From Phaeodactylibacter sp. (GTDB taxonomy: Bacteria > Bacteroidota > Bacteroidia > Chitinophagales > Saprospiraceae), in the NCBI RefSeq assembly GCF_022763345.1, contig NZ_JALEGS010000093.1, positions 47,602-111,601 on the forward strand: DNA of 64,000 nucleotides, written 5' to 3'. The notes under the pieces were generated by a model that saw only the letters and a program-made list of their open reading frames with translations, was not told the DNA's origin and ran no database searches. Every line of letters starts with the position of its first letter. Position 1 is the first letter of the stretch. The translations under genes and the position numbers were made by a program. Positions 17,534-26,375 of this stretch are shown here, piece after piece.

Positions 17534-19972
17534 CTATAGTCCAATACTCAGCCCAATTAGGAAGTTCCGCCCTGCCTGCGGGAAGAAGCCCTGATCCAGA
17601 GCCGGGCTCCCGTCAAACTGATAGCGGTACGACCAGGCATTGGTCTCGTACCGGGCATCAAAGACATTCTGCACTAGCAGCTTGAGGGACAGCTCCCGGA
17701 GAAAGCCCGGCCGCCAGTTAAAGTTGATGCGGAAATCGCTAAAGCTGTAGGCGTCGAGGGCATTGTCCTCATCGGAGGTATTGTCGATGTACTGCTGCCC
17801 GACGTACTTGGTCTGCAGGGTGAAGAGGAGGTCGGTCTTATCCTTCAATCGTAGCGTCTCGTAGGATAAGCCGCCTGCCGCAATGATATCGGGCGAGAAA
17901 GACAGGTCGGTCTCCTCATAGGTGAACGCTTCCTGCCCCAGATAGCCAAAGTTCTCATCGTACACATCCACAAATTCGGTATAGCTTGCAATGCGGTTGC
18001 GGCTAAGGGTAAAGTTACCATCCAGGCGCAGCCCATCGGCAAGCTGAGCGCCACCGGCGACTTCCAGCCCAAGACGGTAGCTGCGGTCTACATTCACACG
18101 CGTAAAGGCGCCCACATCATTGACCTCGCCATTCAGGACCAATTGATCCCGGTAGAGCATGTAGTAGCCCGTCAGGTTGATGGCTGCCCGGTCCCAGCGG
18201 TATTCGTAGCCAATCTCGGTATCGTACAGGCGCTCCGGGTCCGGCCGGCTGTCGGCGGTGGATTCCACAAAGTCATTGCGGTTGGGCTCCCGGTTGGCCA
18301 CGGCAAAGGAGGCAAAGGCTTCTGAACGGTTGTTAATCCGGTAAAACAGGCCGGCTTTGGGGTTGAAAAAGTCGAGGGTTTCGGTCCGCTCCACGTTGTT
18401 GCCCTGCCGGTCAAAACCCAGGAATTCATAGCCGACGCGCCGGTATTGAAGGTCGAGGTAGGCGTGCAGCCCGTCCAGCAGCTCGTAGTTGAACTTGGCG
18501 TAAATGTTGAAGTCCGTTTTGGTAGCATCATTCTGGTAGTATTGGAAGTCCTTCTCGCTATTTGAGGCATATTCTGCCCAGATGACCTCTCCAAAGTGGT
18601 CGCCAAAGTAGTGGTGGTAGCCGCCGCCGAGGGTGGCATCCAGCCGGTTATCATCGCTGATGTAGTTGAGGCTGTACACGCCCCCGTAGAAGTCGTTGTC
18701 CAGCCACAAACGCCGGATAAGGTCGGTCTGCGTAATGACTGTATCCACCAGGTCTACCGGCATCAGACCGTAGTCTGCCAGCGATTCGCCTGCCTTGTAC
18801 TGCTCAAAGTAGCCTGCGCCCCGGGTGTAGTGCAGGGCGGTATTGAAGCTCCAGTTGCGGCTGATTTGGTTGTTGTAAATCAGCTGATAGTGGTCCTGAC
18901 CGTAGTTGTCCACCTCATTTTCGTAAGGCTCGCCTTCTTTTTCTGTACCGGAAGGGTTGAATGTACGCAGGCTGTCCATCTCCAGAAAATCCTTAGGCAC
19001 CCCATACCACGCCTGATAGGTCCGCTCCTGGCCGGAGAAGGTCACGAAGCGCAGGCTGCTGCTTTCGCCCAGGTAGGCCGCCGATAGATAGTAGGAGGAA
19101 AGGTCAGAAGAGGCCCGGTCGATGAACCCATCCGAGGTGATGCGGGACAGGCGCCCGTCGAGCGTAAACTTCCCGTTGAGCAGGCCGGAGCCAAATTCCA
19201 CATTCGCGCGCTGTGTATTGAAGGAACCTACGGAGCCATTCAGCGTAGCGTAGGCCTCGGGCTTCAGCTCGGTGGTGTTGATGTTGATCGTCGCGCCAAA
19301 GGCACCGGCGCCATTGGTAGACGTCCCCACGCCCCGCTGTATCTGAATGTCGGAGGCGGAGCTGGCAAAGTCCGGCATATTCACCCAAAAGACGCCCTGC
19401 GATTCCGCATCGTTGATGGGGATGCCATTCACGGTGACGTTAATACGGGTCGGGTCTGTACCCCGGATACGGATTCCGGTATAGCCCACACCTGCGCCAG
19501 CATCAGAAGTGGAGACCACGGAGGGCGTCCACCGCAGCAAAAAGGGCAGGTCTTGTGCCAGGTTGACCGGCTCGATGTCCTCCTCATCGACATTGAGGAA
19601 AGCCATGGGGGTCGTCTCCCCGGCGCGGGTGGCCCGGACGGTCAGCTCTTCGGCCGTAAACGCACGGGGCTCCAGGGTGAGCTGTAGGCTGACTTCGCCT
19701 TGTCCGTCTGCAATTTGGAGGGGCCTGCGCAGGGGTTCGTACCCCACATAGCTCACGCGCAGGGTATAATCGCCCGCTGCGACTTGTGCTATGGAAAATC
19801 GGCCCTCGGCATCACTTGCCGCGCCCCGGTCGCCTGGCAACAGCAAAAGGTTAGCCCCGGTAAGCGGTTGGCCTGCCGGGTCGGTAACGGTACCTTGGAT
19901 AGTCGTTTGCGCTGTCAATGAGCCCAACAGCCCAAGCAGCAGCAACGTTGAAAAAACAGATTGGTAAAACAT
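17534..19972 (-). CDS. TonB-dependent outer-membrane receptor, probable thiamine transporter
   Basis: 812 residues. Signal peptide 1-21 (ending LTAQ), carboxypeptidase-regulatory-like beta domain 24-105 (IQGTVTDPAGQPLTGANLLL), plug ~130-235 (IRIRGTDPTRINVTVNGIPI, QIQRGVGTSTNGAGAFGATI), then a 22-strand barrel ending in GRNFLIGLSIGL. It imports a substrate across the outer membrane using TonB energy. A TPP riboswitch lies ~130 nt upstream on the same strand, so the ligand is very probably thiamine or a derivative; receptors of this kind under THI-box control are known in Bacteroidota. No inner-membrane thiamine transporter follows in the window. Start supported by the signal peptide. Confidence 0.9.
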   Translation of the reverse strand: MFYQSVFSTLLLLGLLGSLTAQTTIQGTVTDPAGQPLTGANLLLLPGDRGAASDAEGRFSIAQVAAGDYTLRVSYVGYEPLRRPLQIADGQGEVSLQLTLEPRAFTAEELTVRATRAGETTPMAFLNVDEEDIEPVNLAQDLPFLLRWTPSVVSTSDAGAGVGYTGIRIRGTDPTRINVTVNGIPINDAESQGVFWVNMPDFASSASDIQIQRGVGTSTNGAGAFGATININTTELKPEAYATLNGSVGSFNTQRANVEFGSGLLNGKFTLDGRLSRITSDGFIDRASSDLSSYYLSAAYLGESSSLRFVTFSGQERTYQAWYGVPKDFLEMDSLRTFNPSGTEKEGEPYENEVDNYGQDHYQLIYNNQISRNWSFNTALHYTRGAGYFEQYKAGESLADYGLMPVDLVDTVITQTDLIRRLWLDNDFYGGVYSLNYISDDNRLDATLGGGYHHYFGDHFGEVIWAEYASNSEKDFQYYQNDATKTDFNIYAKFNYELLDGLHAYLDLQYRRVGYEFLGFDRQGNNVERTETLDFFNPKAGLFYRINNRSEAFASFAVANREPNRNDFVESTADSRPDPERLYDTEIGYEYRWDRAAINLTGYYMLYRDQLVLNGEVNDVGAFTRVNVDRSYRLGLEVAGGAQLADGLRLDGNFTLSRNRIASYTEFVDVYDENFGYLGQEAFTYEETDLSFSPDIIAAGGLSYETLRLKDKTDLLFTLQTKYVGQQYIDNTSDEDNALDAYSFSDFRINFNWRPGFLRELSLKLLVQNVFDARYETNAWSYRYQFDGSPALDQGFFPQAGRNFLIGLSIGL

Positions 19973-20103
19973 GAGAAAAACAGATGAAAATTGAAAGAAT
20001 CACTCCACCCAGGGGCCGGGCGAGTGTTTGCCTTCAGGACCACCGTTAGGCGGCCTTTCATCCCATAAGAAAAGAACGGATCGCACAGGAATACGCCTCG
20101 TAC

Positions 20104-20188
20104 TCGTCTCCCTTCCCGGCATTACCCGGGCAGGTTCTATGGGTATGATCTCAGAATCCCGGTATTAACCGGGAAACACCCCGAACAG
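20104..20188 (-). ncRNA. TPP (thiamine pyrophosphate) riboswitch
   Basis: Read on the minus strand, the conserved THI-box blocks appear in order: GGGGTG near 20183, a variable P3 stem (CCCGGTTAATACCGGG), CTGAGAT near 20150, ACCCATAGAACCTG, then GGGTAATGCCGGGAAGGGA near 20110. These are the pyrimidine- and pyrophosphate-binding loops of the TPP aptamer. It lies in the leader of the TonB-receptor gene (ATG at 19972). The ~130 nt between them contain GC-rich pairing segments that could form the expression platform. High TPP should switch off the receptor. Confidence 0.93.
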
Positions 20189-20300
20189 CAACGGTAAATC
20201 TCACCGCTGCCATCAACTGACAGACAAAGGTAAGTAAAATGGAGGGGGTGGGCAAGGGGGCTTATGCTACTTTTTAAACTTGATTATCTGACTGTCCTTG

Positions 20301-20598
20301 TCATGATTTTACTTCTAATTCCGCTATCGCATCAAGCTCCACGCTTTTCCTGTTACGTTCTTCCTCAATATCATAGTCGTCCTGAAGCCCAAGCCAAAAT
20401 TTGGCTGAAGTGCCAAAGTATTTGCTGAGGCGAAGGGCAGTATCGGCAGTTACCCTGCGCTTCCCCTTGATGATGGCTGAAATCCGGGTTTGCGGTATAT
20501 GCAAATCTTTTGAAAGCCGGTAAGCTGTAATTTGGAGCGGCTCCATGAATTCAAAAAAACAGGATTTCTCCCGGGTGGATATTGGCTAGCTTTTCCAT
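20301..20598 (-). pseudogene. higA: HigA-type XRE antitoxin with a frameshift at a homopolymer
   Basis: The in-frame part (20301-20546, 81 residues) is a HigA helix-turn-helix: ITAYRLSKDLHIPQTRISAI, KGKRRVTADTALRLSKYFGT, SAKFWLGLQDDYDIE. HigA normally starts ~17 residues earlier. An ATG at 20598 encodes MEKLANIHPGEILFF, exactly the family N-terminus, but a run of seven A on the plus strand (20553-20559) puts it out of frame; six would restore it. Either the gene is broken, slippage restores it, or the base is a sequencing error. The internal Met at 20546 could give a short form. No higB toxin is intact upstream. Confidence 0.75.
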
Positions 20599-20607
20599 TG
20601 CCGTGTT

Positions 20608-20634
20608 TTAATGATAATCAATTATACCGACGAT
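20608..20634 (-). pseudogene. Possible remnant of a HigB toxin C-terminus
   Basis: Read on the minus strand, the codons give IVGIIDYH then stop, 9 nt before the higA start. HigB/RelE toxins commonly end in DYH and sit immediately upstream of higA. Upstream of this point the frame runs into an inverted-repeat segment and is no longer toxin-like. Only eight residues support this, so confidence is low. Confidence 0.35.
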
Positions 20635-20715
20635 AAAGTGGTTTGCCACAGCAAACCTACTTGATGTCGGCATAAACGCTGGAAAGTGGCCTGCTCCGAT
20701 GTCGCAAACCACTTT
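20635..20715. repeat. 81-bp segment bounded by 12-bp perfect inverted repeats
   Basis: AAAGTGGTTTGC at 20635-20646 and GCAAACCACTTT at 20704-20715 are exact reverse complements. A nested hairpin (GGTTTGC, loop CACA, GCAAACC) lies at 20640-20657. The segment sits where the body of a higB gene would be expected, so it may mark an insertion or a deletion joint. Confidence 0.55.
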
Positions 20716-20728
20716 GTTAAGCGTATAT

Positions 20729-20810
20729 TTCTACTTCATTTGCGTTCCCGCTATCGCTTCAAGGCTCACGCTTTTTACCTGTTCTCTTAATATTGCTTCC
20801 TGTCCGTCAC
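20729..20810 (-). pseudogene. Decayed second copy of the higA 3' end
   Basis: On the plus strand 20729-20810 aligns with 20308-20388, the 3' end of the higA gene: both contain CCGCTATCGC, then TCAAG, a CACGCTTTT block, CTGTT, TTCT and AATAT in the same order, with several indels. The frame is broken. It indicates that a second higA-like gene, now lost except for its tail, lay upstream in the same orientation. Confidence 0.6.
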
Positions 20811-20835
20811 ATTAGTTTGAGCTAATAAAGGCAGT

Positions 20836-20899
20836 GTACTGACTGAATTTAGCTAAAAATGGTATTTGTACTGACTAAATTCAGGTAAAAATGGTCAGT
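20836..20899. repeat. Two-copy imperfect 32-bp tandem repeat upstream of the rhamnosidase gene
   Basis: Units 20836-20867 and 20868-20899 both begin GTACTGACT and share AATT, AGCTAAAAATGG / AGGTAAAAATGG. It ends 62 nt before the rhamnosidase ATG, so it may carry regulator sites, but no factor is identified. Confidence 0.55.
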
Positions 20900-20961
20900 T
20901 GACATCGACTGAAATCCTCCATTTTCCCTATCTTCTACCCAAATTCACCAGCCCACAGATT

Positions 20962-23682
20962 ATGCGACAGATCCTAACCACCACCTTGCTGCTAAGCCTG
21001 CTGACGACTACTACGCTACACGCCCTAAGCATCTACAGCTTACAATGCGAGCACAAAGCCAATCCGATCGGCATCGACGCCCAAAAGCCCCGGCTGAGCT
21101 GGAAACTCAGGGGCGATGGCCCCGGGCTGATGCAGGCCGCCTATGCTATTCAGGTGGCTACCGGTCCGGATTTTGGGAAGGGCAACCTGGTCTGGGACAC
21201 TGGCAAAATCACCTCAGGCACTTCGGTGCTCCTGCCTTATGAAGGTAAAGCCCTGGCCTCGGGACAACGATATTACTGGCGGGTGAAAGTCTGGAGCAAT
21301 CAGGGCAAGGTATCGGATTGGTCCGCTCCTGCCTTTTGGGAAATGGGGCTGCTTCGTGCTGACGACTGGCAGGCCGAATGGATAGAACCGGTGCAGGTGA
21401 AAGAAAAAGATGGGCCAGCTTACCTGCTGCGGAAGGCATTCCAAATAAAGGGCAAGATCGCTCGTGCCCGGGCTTACGTTTCTGCCCGCGGGCTGTACGA
21501 GTTTTTCCTGAACGGGCAGCAGGTGGGCGATCAGGTCTTTACGCCGGGCTGGACGGCTTATGATGACCACATTCAGTATCAGGTGTACGATGTGACCGAC
21601 CTGCTGGTACGCGGGGATAATGCAGCCGGCCTTCACCTGGGCGACGGCTGGTTCCGGGGCGCGATGGGCTGGATGGACAACTGGGGGCTTTACGGCAAAA
21701 GGGTAGGGGCGATTGCCCAAATTGAGGTCACCTACGAAAACGGCCGGCGGGAAGTCGTTACAACTGATGGTAGCTGGCCAGGCACAAGCGAAGGCCCCAT
21801 CCGTATGAACAGCATTTACAACGGCGAAACCTACGACGCCCGTATGGAACCCACCGGATGGAGCCGACCGGGCTTCGACGACCAAAACTGGCAGCCGGTA
21901 ACGGTGGTGGGGCATTCTAAATCCAATCTCATTGGCGCTGTTTCCGTGCCGGTGCAGAAGATTGAGGAACTAGTTCCGGACACCATTTTCCGCACTCCAT
22001 CCGGTACCTTGGTCGCCGACTTTGGTCAAAACCTGGTAGGCTGGGTCCGCCTGAAGGTCGCGGGCAAAGCAGGTACCACCGTGACCATCCGTCACGCCGA
22101 AGTGCTCGACAAGGCAGGAGAATTCTACACCGCCAATTTGCGTGCCGCCAAAGCTACATTGACGTATACCCTCAAAGGGGTAGCGACGGAAGTCTACGAG
22201 CCAAGCTTTACCTTCATGGGCTTCCGCTATATCGCCGTGGAGGGCTTCCCTGGGGAATTACAACCCGAAAACGTGACCGCTGTGGTCATTCATTCCGCAA
22301 TGGAACCGACTGGTACTTTTGAATGCTCCGATTCTCTGATTAATCAGCTGCAACACAACATCGTCTGGGGGCAAAAAGGTAACTTCCTGGATGTCCCAAC
22401 CGATTGCCCGCAGCGGGACGAGCGCCTCGGCTGGACGGGCGATGCGCAGGCGTTCTGCCGCACGGCTGCCTTTAATATGGATGTGGCCGCTTTTTTCACC
22501 AAGTGGCTGAAAGACCTGCACGCGGATCAGTTGGAGAATGGGGGAGTGCCATTTGTTATCCCCGATATGCTGCGTAATAATGGCGTGTCCGCCGGCTGGG
22601 GCGATGCGGCGACGATCATCCCCTGGGACCTGTATGAAGTTTACGGCGATACGAGCCTGCTATCCGCGCAGTATCCCTCGATGAAGGCTTACGTAGAGTA
22701 CATCCGGGAGCAGGCTGGTGATGCATTGATGTGGAAAGGTGGCAGCGTCTTTGGTGACTGGTTGTTTTACAAGCCCCACGGCAATAACCACACCGCCCCT
22801 GATGGCTACACCGATCCGGATATGATCGCCACGATGTTTTTTGCGCACTCCGCTAATTTACTGTCTCAGGCGGCTGGCGTATTGGGGAAAACAGAAGAGG
22901 AGATGGAGTACCGGGCCGTCTACGAAGCCGTTAAAGCAGTTTTCCAGAAAGAATATGTGGCCCCATCCGGCCGTATTGCCTCTGATTCCCAAACGGCTTA
23001 TGTGCTGGCGCTACAGTTTGGGCTGTTGCCAGAGCCGCTACGTGCCAAAGCAGCCGCCCACCTGGTTGACGATATCCGCAGGCGTAAAAATCACCTGTCT
23101 ACGGGCTTCCTGGGCACGCCTTATCTGTGCCACGTCCTCTCCGGCCATGGCTACACGGAAGTCGCCTATGATCTGCTGCTGCAAAAATCCTACCCTTCCT
23201 GGCTGTATCCGGTGACGATGGGCGCCACCACCATCTGGGAGCGTTGGGACGGGCAGCGCCCCGACAGCACCTTTCAGGATGTCGGCATGAATTCTTTCAA
23301 CCACTATGCCTACGGCGCTATCGGCGACTGGATGTACCGGGTAGTGGCCGGCATTGAGCTGCTGGAGCCTGGCTACCGAAAAATCCGCATCCAACCTCAG
23401 CCTGATGCCCGGTTAGGGTACGCCAAAGCTTCCCTGGATTCCCCCTATGGCAGGATTGCCTCCGGCTGGTCCTTGAAGGTGGGCGAACTGGTGCTTAACG
23501 TAGCCATTCCACCCAATACCACAGCGGTAATTGAGCTGCCTAATGCCAACCTTTCTGCGGTCGAAGCCAATGGAGGCCCGCTGCTGTCTCACCCTGATTT
23601 TACGGGTGTGCAACAGGTCAATGGGGCTGTGACTTTTGAGGCGGTGCCGGGAGCTTATGAGTTTAGGTATCGGTATGAATAA
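20962..23682 (+). CDS. Alpha-L-rhamnosidase, glycoside hydrolase family 78
   Basis: 906 residues from ATG at 20962, chosen because a signal peptide starts there (RQILTTTLLLSLLTTTTLHA). Domains in order: fibronectin-like N-domain (LQCEHKANPIGIDAQKPRLS is the GH78 opening), carbohydrate-binding beta-sandwich (ARAYVSARGLYEFFLNGQQV), a second beta domain, then the (alpha/alpha)6 catalytic barrel. In the barrel, DCPQRDERLGWTGDAQ carries the catalytic acid region and WGDAATIIPW the second catalytic block; a C-terminal beta domain follows. It releases terminal alpha-L-rhamnose from glycans or plant/algal glycosides in the periplasm or outside. Not in a PUL with SusC/SusD here. Its last 20 bp overlap the convergent NadR-like gene. 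Confidence 0.93.
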   Translation: MRQILTTTLLLSLLTTTTLHALSIYSLQCEHKANPIGIDAQKPRLSWKLRGDGPGLMQAAYAIQVATGPDFGKGNLVWDTGKITSGTSVLLPYEGKALASGQRYYWRVKVWSNQGKVSDWSAPAFWEMGLLRADDWQAEWIEPVQVKEKDGPAYLLRKAFQIKGKIARARAYVSARGLYEFFLNGQQVGDQVFTPGWTAYDDHIQYQVYDVTDLLVRGDNAAGLHLGDGWFRGAMGWMDNWGLYGKRVGAIAQIEVTYENGRREVVTTDGSWPGTSEGPIRMNSIYNGETYDARMEPTGWSRPGFDDQNWQPVTVVGHSKSNLIGAVSVPVQKIEELVPDTIFRTPSGTLVADFGQNLVGWVRLKVAGKAGTTVTIRHAEVLDKAGEFYTANLRAAKATLTYTLKGVATEVYEPSFTFMGFRYIAVEGFPGELQPENVTAVVIHSAMEPTGTFECSDSLINQLQHNIVWGQKGNFLDVPTDCPQRDERLGWTGDAQAFCRTAAFNMDVAAFFTKWLKDLHADQLENGGVPFVIPDMLRNNGVSAGWGDAATIIPWDLYEVYGDTSLLSAQYPSMKAYVEYIREQAGDALMWKGGSVFGDWLFYKPHGNNHTAPDGYTDPDMIATMFFAHSANLLSQAAGVLGKTEEEMEYRAVYEAVKAVFQKEYVAPSGRIASDSQTAYVLALQFGLLPEPLRAKAAAHLVDDIRRRKNHLSTGFLGTPYLCHVLSGHGYTEVAYDLLLQKSYPSWLYPVTMGATTIWERWDGQRPDSTFQDVGMNSFNHYAYGAIGDWMYRVVAGIELLEPGYRKIRIQPQPDARLGYAKASLDSPYGRIASGWSLKVGELVLNVAIPPNTTAVIELPNANLSAVEANGGPLLSHPDFTGVQQVNGAVTFEAVPGAYEFRYRYE

Positions 23683-24175
23683 GTAGTTCCTGCATCCGCG
23701 CCACCCGCTCTTCCCGGCTGCCCCAGAGTTCAATAAAGGGAACGCCTAGCTGTTGCAGTTCCTGCCGGTAGATGCCGTATAGGGCTTCCCGCTCGTTGGG
23801 GTTTTCCCGCATGGGACCAGGCTCCCATGGAATGTCAATACCGCAGAGCACCCATAGGTCGTACTGCCGGCGTTGCAGTTGCTCCAGAATCCAGGGATGG
23901 CAGCGGTTGTACTTGAATTCCGACCAGACTTTCATCACCAGCATACCGGTATCAATAAAAAGAAAGTCAGTTGCCTTTTCGGCGTATTGATCTTCCCATT
24001 GCAGCTGCCCTTTAGCGATATTTAGAAGATCCGCTTCGTTGTAAGGGCGGCCGAGTTGCTCCAGATAGGTACGGGCGTATTCCGGCACCCAAACGGTGTC
24101 CCATTCCTCTGCCAGCCGTGTAGCGAGGGCGGATTTGCCTGTAGATTCCGGCCCGGTAAAGAGTATGCGCTTCAT
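23663..24175 (-). CDS. NadR-like ATPase / nicotinamide riboside kinase-type protein
   Basis: 170 residues with a P-loop GPESTGKS at 8-15, WVPEYARTYLEQLGRPY (the substrate-binding helix of the NadR kinase domain), FLFIDTGMLVMKVWSEF (Walker B region) and LCGIDIPWEPGPMRENPNER, the lid region. This is the C-terminal kinase half of NadR, without the N-terminal adenylyltransferase or DNA-binding domain. Predicted to phosphorylate nicotinamide riboside to NMN in the cytoplasm. The gene overlaps the 3' end of the rhamnosidase gene by 20 bp and is followed at its 5' side by paaZ (same strand, 19 nt), so it may be cotranscribed with paaZ. Confidence 0.85.
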   Translation of the reverse strand: MKRILFTGPESTGKSALATRLAEEWDTVWVPEYARTYLEQLGRPYNEADLLNIAKGQLQWEDQYAEKATDFLFIDTGMLVMKVWSEFKYNRCHPWILEQLQRRQYDLWVLCGIDIPWEPGPMRENPNEREALYGIYRQELQQLGVPFIELWGSREERVARMQELLIHTDT

Positions 24176-24194
24176 GGCGCAAATGTAGCAATTC

Positions 24195-26249
24195 TTAGCT
24201 CTGATCCCGCATCCTCACCATAGTCAGAATAGTACCAATCGCTACTGTCTCCCCAGTTTCGTCGTATACATCCACCATCCATTTGACGATGCCTTTGCGG
24301 ATGTCCTCCTCGTCCCGCTTTTCCTGACGGATTTTCTCCTTGCAGCTGAAGCGCACGCCAATGGTGGCGCCCGGATAAACGGGTTTGGTGAAACGAAAGT
24401 CCTCAATACCGTAATTGAGCAAAACGGGGCCTTTCCGCCCGTCCACAAACAGGCCGGCTGCTTTGGACAACAGATAGTACCCATGTGCGACCCGCCGCTC
24501 GAAGATCGTCCCTTCCAGTGAGGTCTCATCTACGTGGGCGTAAAAGTGATCGCCGCTCACATTCGCAAAGTTGACGATGTCCGCTTCGGTAACGGTATGT
24601 TTGGCGGTAATGAGCGTCTCACCGACTTCCAAATCTTCAAAATGCTGCTGGAAAGGGTGGATGGCTTTTTCTTTGTAGGCTGCACCTTTTTGGTACTGTC
24701 CCGTCACTGCTGTGATCATGGTAGGGTGCCCCTGAATGGCCGTGCGCTGCAGGTAGTGCTTGACGCCCCGCACGCCGCCCATTTCCTCTCCGCCACCAGC
24801 CCGGCCGGGCCCGCCGTGCACCAATAAAGGCATAGGGGAGCCATGCCCGGTGCTCTCTTTGGCACTTTCCTCATTAAGGATGAGAATGCGCCCGTGGTAA
24901 GCCGCTGCGCCCATCACGTAGTCGGTTGCGATACGCTCATCGGCTGTGGCTACGGTGCTTACGAGGGAGCCCTTGCCCATATTCGCCAGCTCGATGGCTT
25001 CTCCGAGGTCTTTATAGGGCATAAGCGTGCTTACAGGTCCAAAGGCTTCAATATTATGAGCGCCCTGCTTGTTGAATGGATCGTCGTTGAGCAATAGGAT
25101 GGGGGAGCAGAAGGCCCCCTTGTCCTGATCGGCGCCCATGACTTCAAAGCTATCAGTCTGCCCGTATACGATATTGGTTTCTCCGGCCAGTTCCTGTATG
25201 CGCTGCCGCAGGGTTTCGAGTTGCTTTTTGCTGACTAGTGCCCCCATGCGCACCCCTTCCACTGTAGGGTTGCCGATGGTCGTCTTCTGCAATTGCTGGC
25301 TTAGGGCTAACTGTACATCTTCCACCAGATTCTCCGGTACGATAATGCGCCGGATGGCCGTGCACTTTTGACCGCACTTGACCGTCATTTCCCGCCGTAC
25401 CTCTTTGATGAACAGGTCAAAAGTGGGGGAGCCGGGCACCGCCTCTTCACCCAGAATGGCGGCATTCAGACTGTCAGCTTCCATGTTGAAAGTGACGGCA
25501 TTTTCGATGATGTTGGGCAAGGCTTTCAGCTTGCGGCCGGTGGAGGCAGAACCCGTGAACGTGACGGTGTCCTGTTCGCCCAGGCTGTCCAAAATGCCGT
25601 GCCCTTTTCCGCACACCAGTTGTACCGCGCCTTCCGGCAAAATACCCGAGGTGATGATATCGCGCACCATGGCTTCGGTAAGGAAAGAGGTGATTTCAGA
25701 AGGCTTCACCACGGCAGGCACGCCAGCCAGCAGATTGACCGAGAGCTTCTCCAGCATCCCCCAGATGGGGAAGTTGAAGGCATTGATGTGCACGGCAACG
25801 CCATGTTTAGGCACCATGATGTGATGGCCGATGAAAGTCCCTTCTTTGGACAGCCCCACCGCTTCTCCGTCAATATGGAAAGGCTTGTCCGGGAACTGAC
25901 GGCGCAGGCTGGCGTAGGCAAACAAGGTGCCAATACCGCCATCAATATCAATCCAGCTATCGCCCTTGGTCGCGCCAGTACGGTAGCTGAGCGGATAGTA
26001 TTTTTTGCGGATACTGTGCAGGTGGAGCGCCAGCTTTTTGAGCATCTGCCCACGCTCGCGGAAGGTCATTTTCCGCAAATTGGGGCCACCCACCCGGCGG
26101 GCATAATCCATAATGGCGGCATAGTCGAGCCCTTCGCTCCCGCAGGTGGCAATCAGCTCCCCGGTGACAGCATCGTACTGTGGGAATCCGTCCCCATCGT
26201 GGGGCGTCCATTGTCCCAGCAGGTAGTTGTGAAGATTGGTATTGGGCAT
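24195..26249 (-). CDS. paaZ: PaaZ: bifunctional oxepin-CoA hydrolase / 3-oxo-5,6-dehydrosuberyl-CoA semialdehyde dehydrogenase
   Basis: 684 residues, full length. The N-terminal aldehyde dehydrogenase spans ~1-530, with Glu257 in NMEADS and the catalytic Cys296 in GQKCTAIRRI. The C-terminal MaoC-type hot-dog hydratase (~545-684) carries FANVSGDHFYAHVDE with the catalytic Asp-His. In aerobic phenylacetate degradation it opens the oxepin ring and oxidises the aldehyde. The other core genes (paaABCDE, paaG, paaH, paaJ, paaK) are not in the window; paaY lies 3 kb away on the same strand. A candidate TetR-type (PaaR-like) operator lies directly over the start of transcription. Confidence 0.95.
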   Translation of the reverse strand: MPNTNLHNYLLGQWTPHDGDGFPQYDAVTGELIATCGSEGLDYAAIMDYARRVGGPNLRKMTFRERGQMLKKLALHLHSIRKKYYPLSYRTGATKGDSWIDIDGGIGTLFAYASLRRQFPDKPFHIDGEAVGLSKEGTFIGHHIMVPKHGVAVHINAFNFPIWGMLEKLSVNLLAGVPAVVKPSEITSFLTEAMVRDIITSGILPEGAVQLVCGKGHGILDSLGEQDTVTFTGSASTGRKLKALPNIIENAVTFNMEADSLNAAILGEEAVPGSPTFDLFIKEVRREMTVKCGQKCTAIRRIIVPENLVEDVQLALSQQLQKTTIGNPTVEGVRMGALVSKKQLETLRQRIQELAGETNIVYGQTDSFEVMGADQDKGAFCSPILLLNDDPFNKQGAHNIEAFGPVSTLMPYKDLGEAIELANMGKGSLVSTVATADERIATDYVMGAAAYHGRILILNEESAKESTGHGSPMPLLVHGGPGRAGGGEEMGGVRGVKHYLQRTAIQGHPTMITAVTGQYQKGAAYKEKAIHPFQQHFEDLEVGETLITAKHTVTEADIVNFANVSGDHFYAHVDETSLEGTIFERRVAHGYYLLSKAAGLFVDGRKGPVLLNYGIEDFRFTKPVYPGATIGVRFSCKEKIRQEKRDEEDIRKGIVKWMVDVYDETGETVAIGTILTMVRMRDQS

Positions 26250-26270
26250 GGTTGGTTTTATTTGGATGTA

Positions 26271-26316
26271 CTAACGATCGTTCGTTCGCAAAATTACGAA
26301 AAATGTGGGAAAGCAA
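26271..26316 (-). promoter_or_regulatory. paaZ promoter with overlapping PaaR-like operator
   Basis: On the minus strand, TAATTTTG (26296-26289) fits the -7 element TAnnTTTG, with TTG 17 nt upstream (26316-26314; the usual gap is 19). CGAACGATCGTTAG (26284-26271) follows immediately, over the expected start point. It has the form CNAACGNNCGTTNG that I recall for the TetR-family phenylacetyl-CoA-responsive PaaR of Thermus. A repressor bound there would block paaZ. No paaR gene is in the window. Confidence 0.6.
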
Positions 26317-26375
26317 GATTTAGAGGATATACTTTGCTATTTTCATTTCCTGACTAATGGACCAGCGAATCTGCA

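Noticed and set aside
25368..26357. Long open frame antisense to paaZ
   Set aside because: Shadow of a strong gene on the other strand; low-complexity, His/Gly/Arg-rich translation with no domain.
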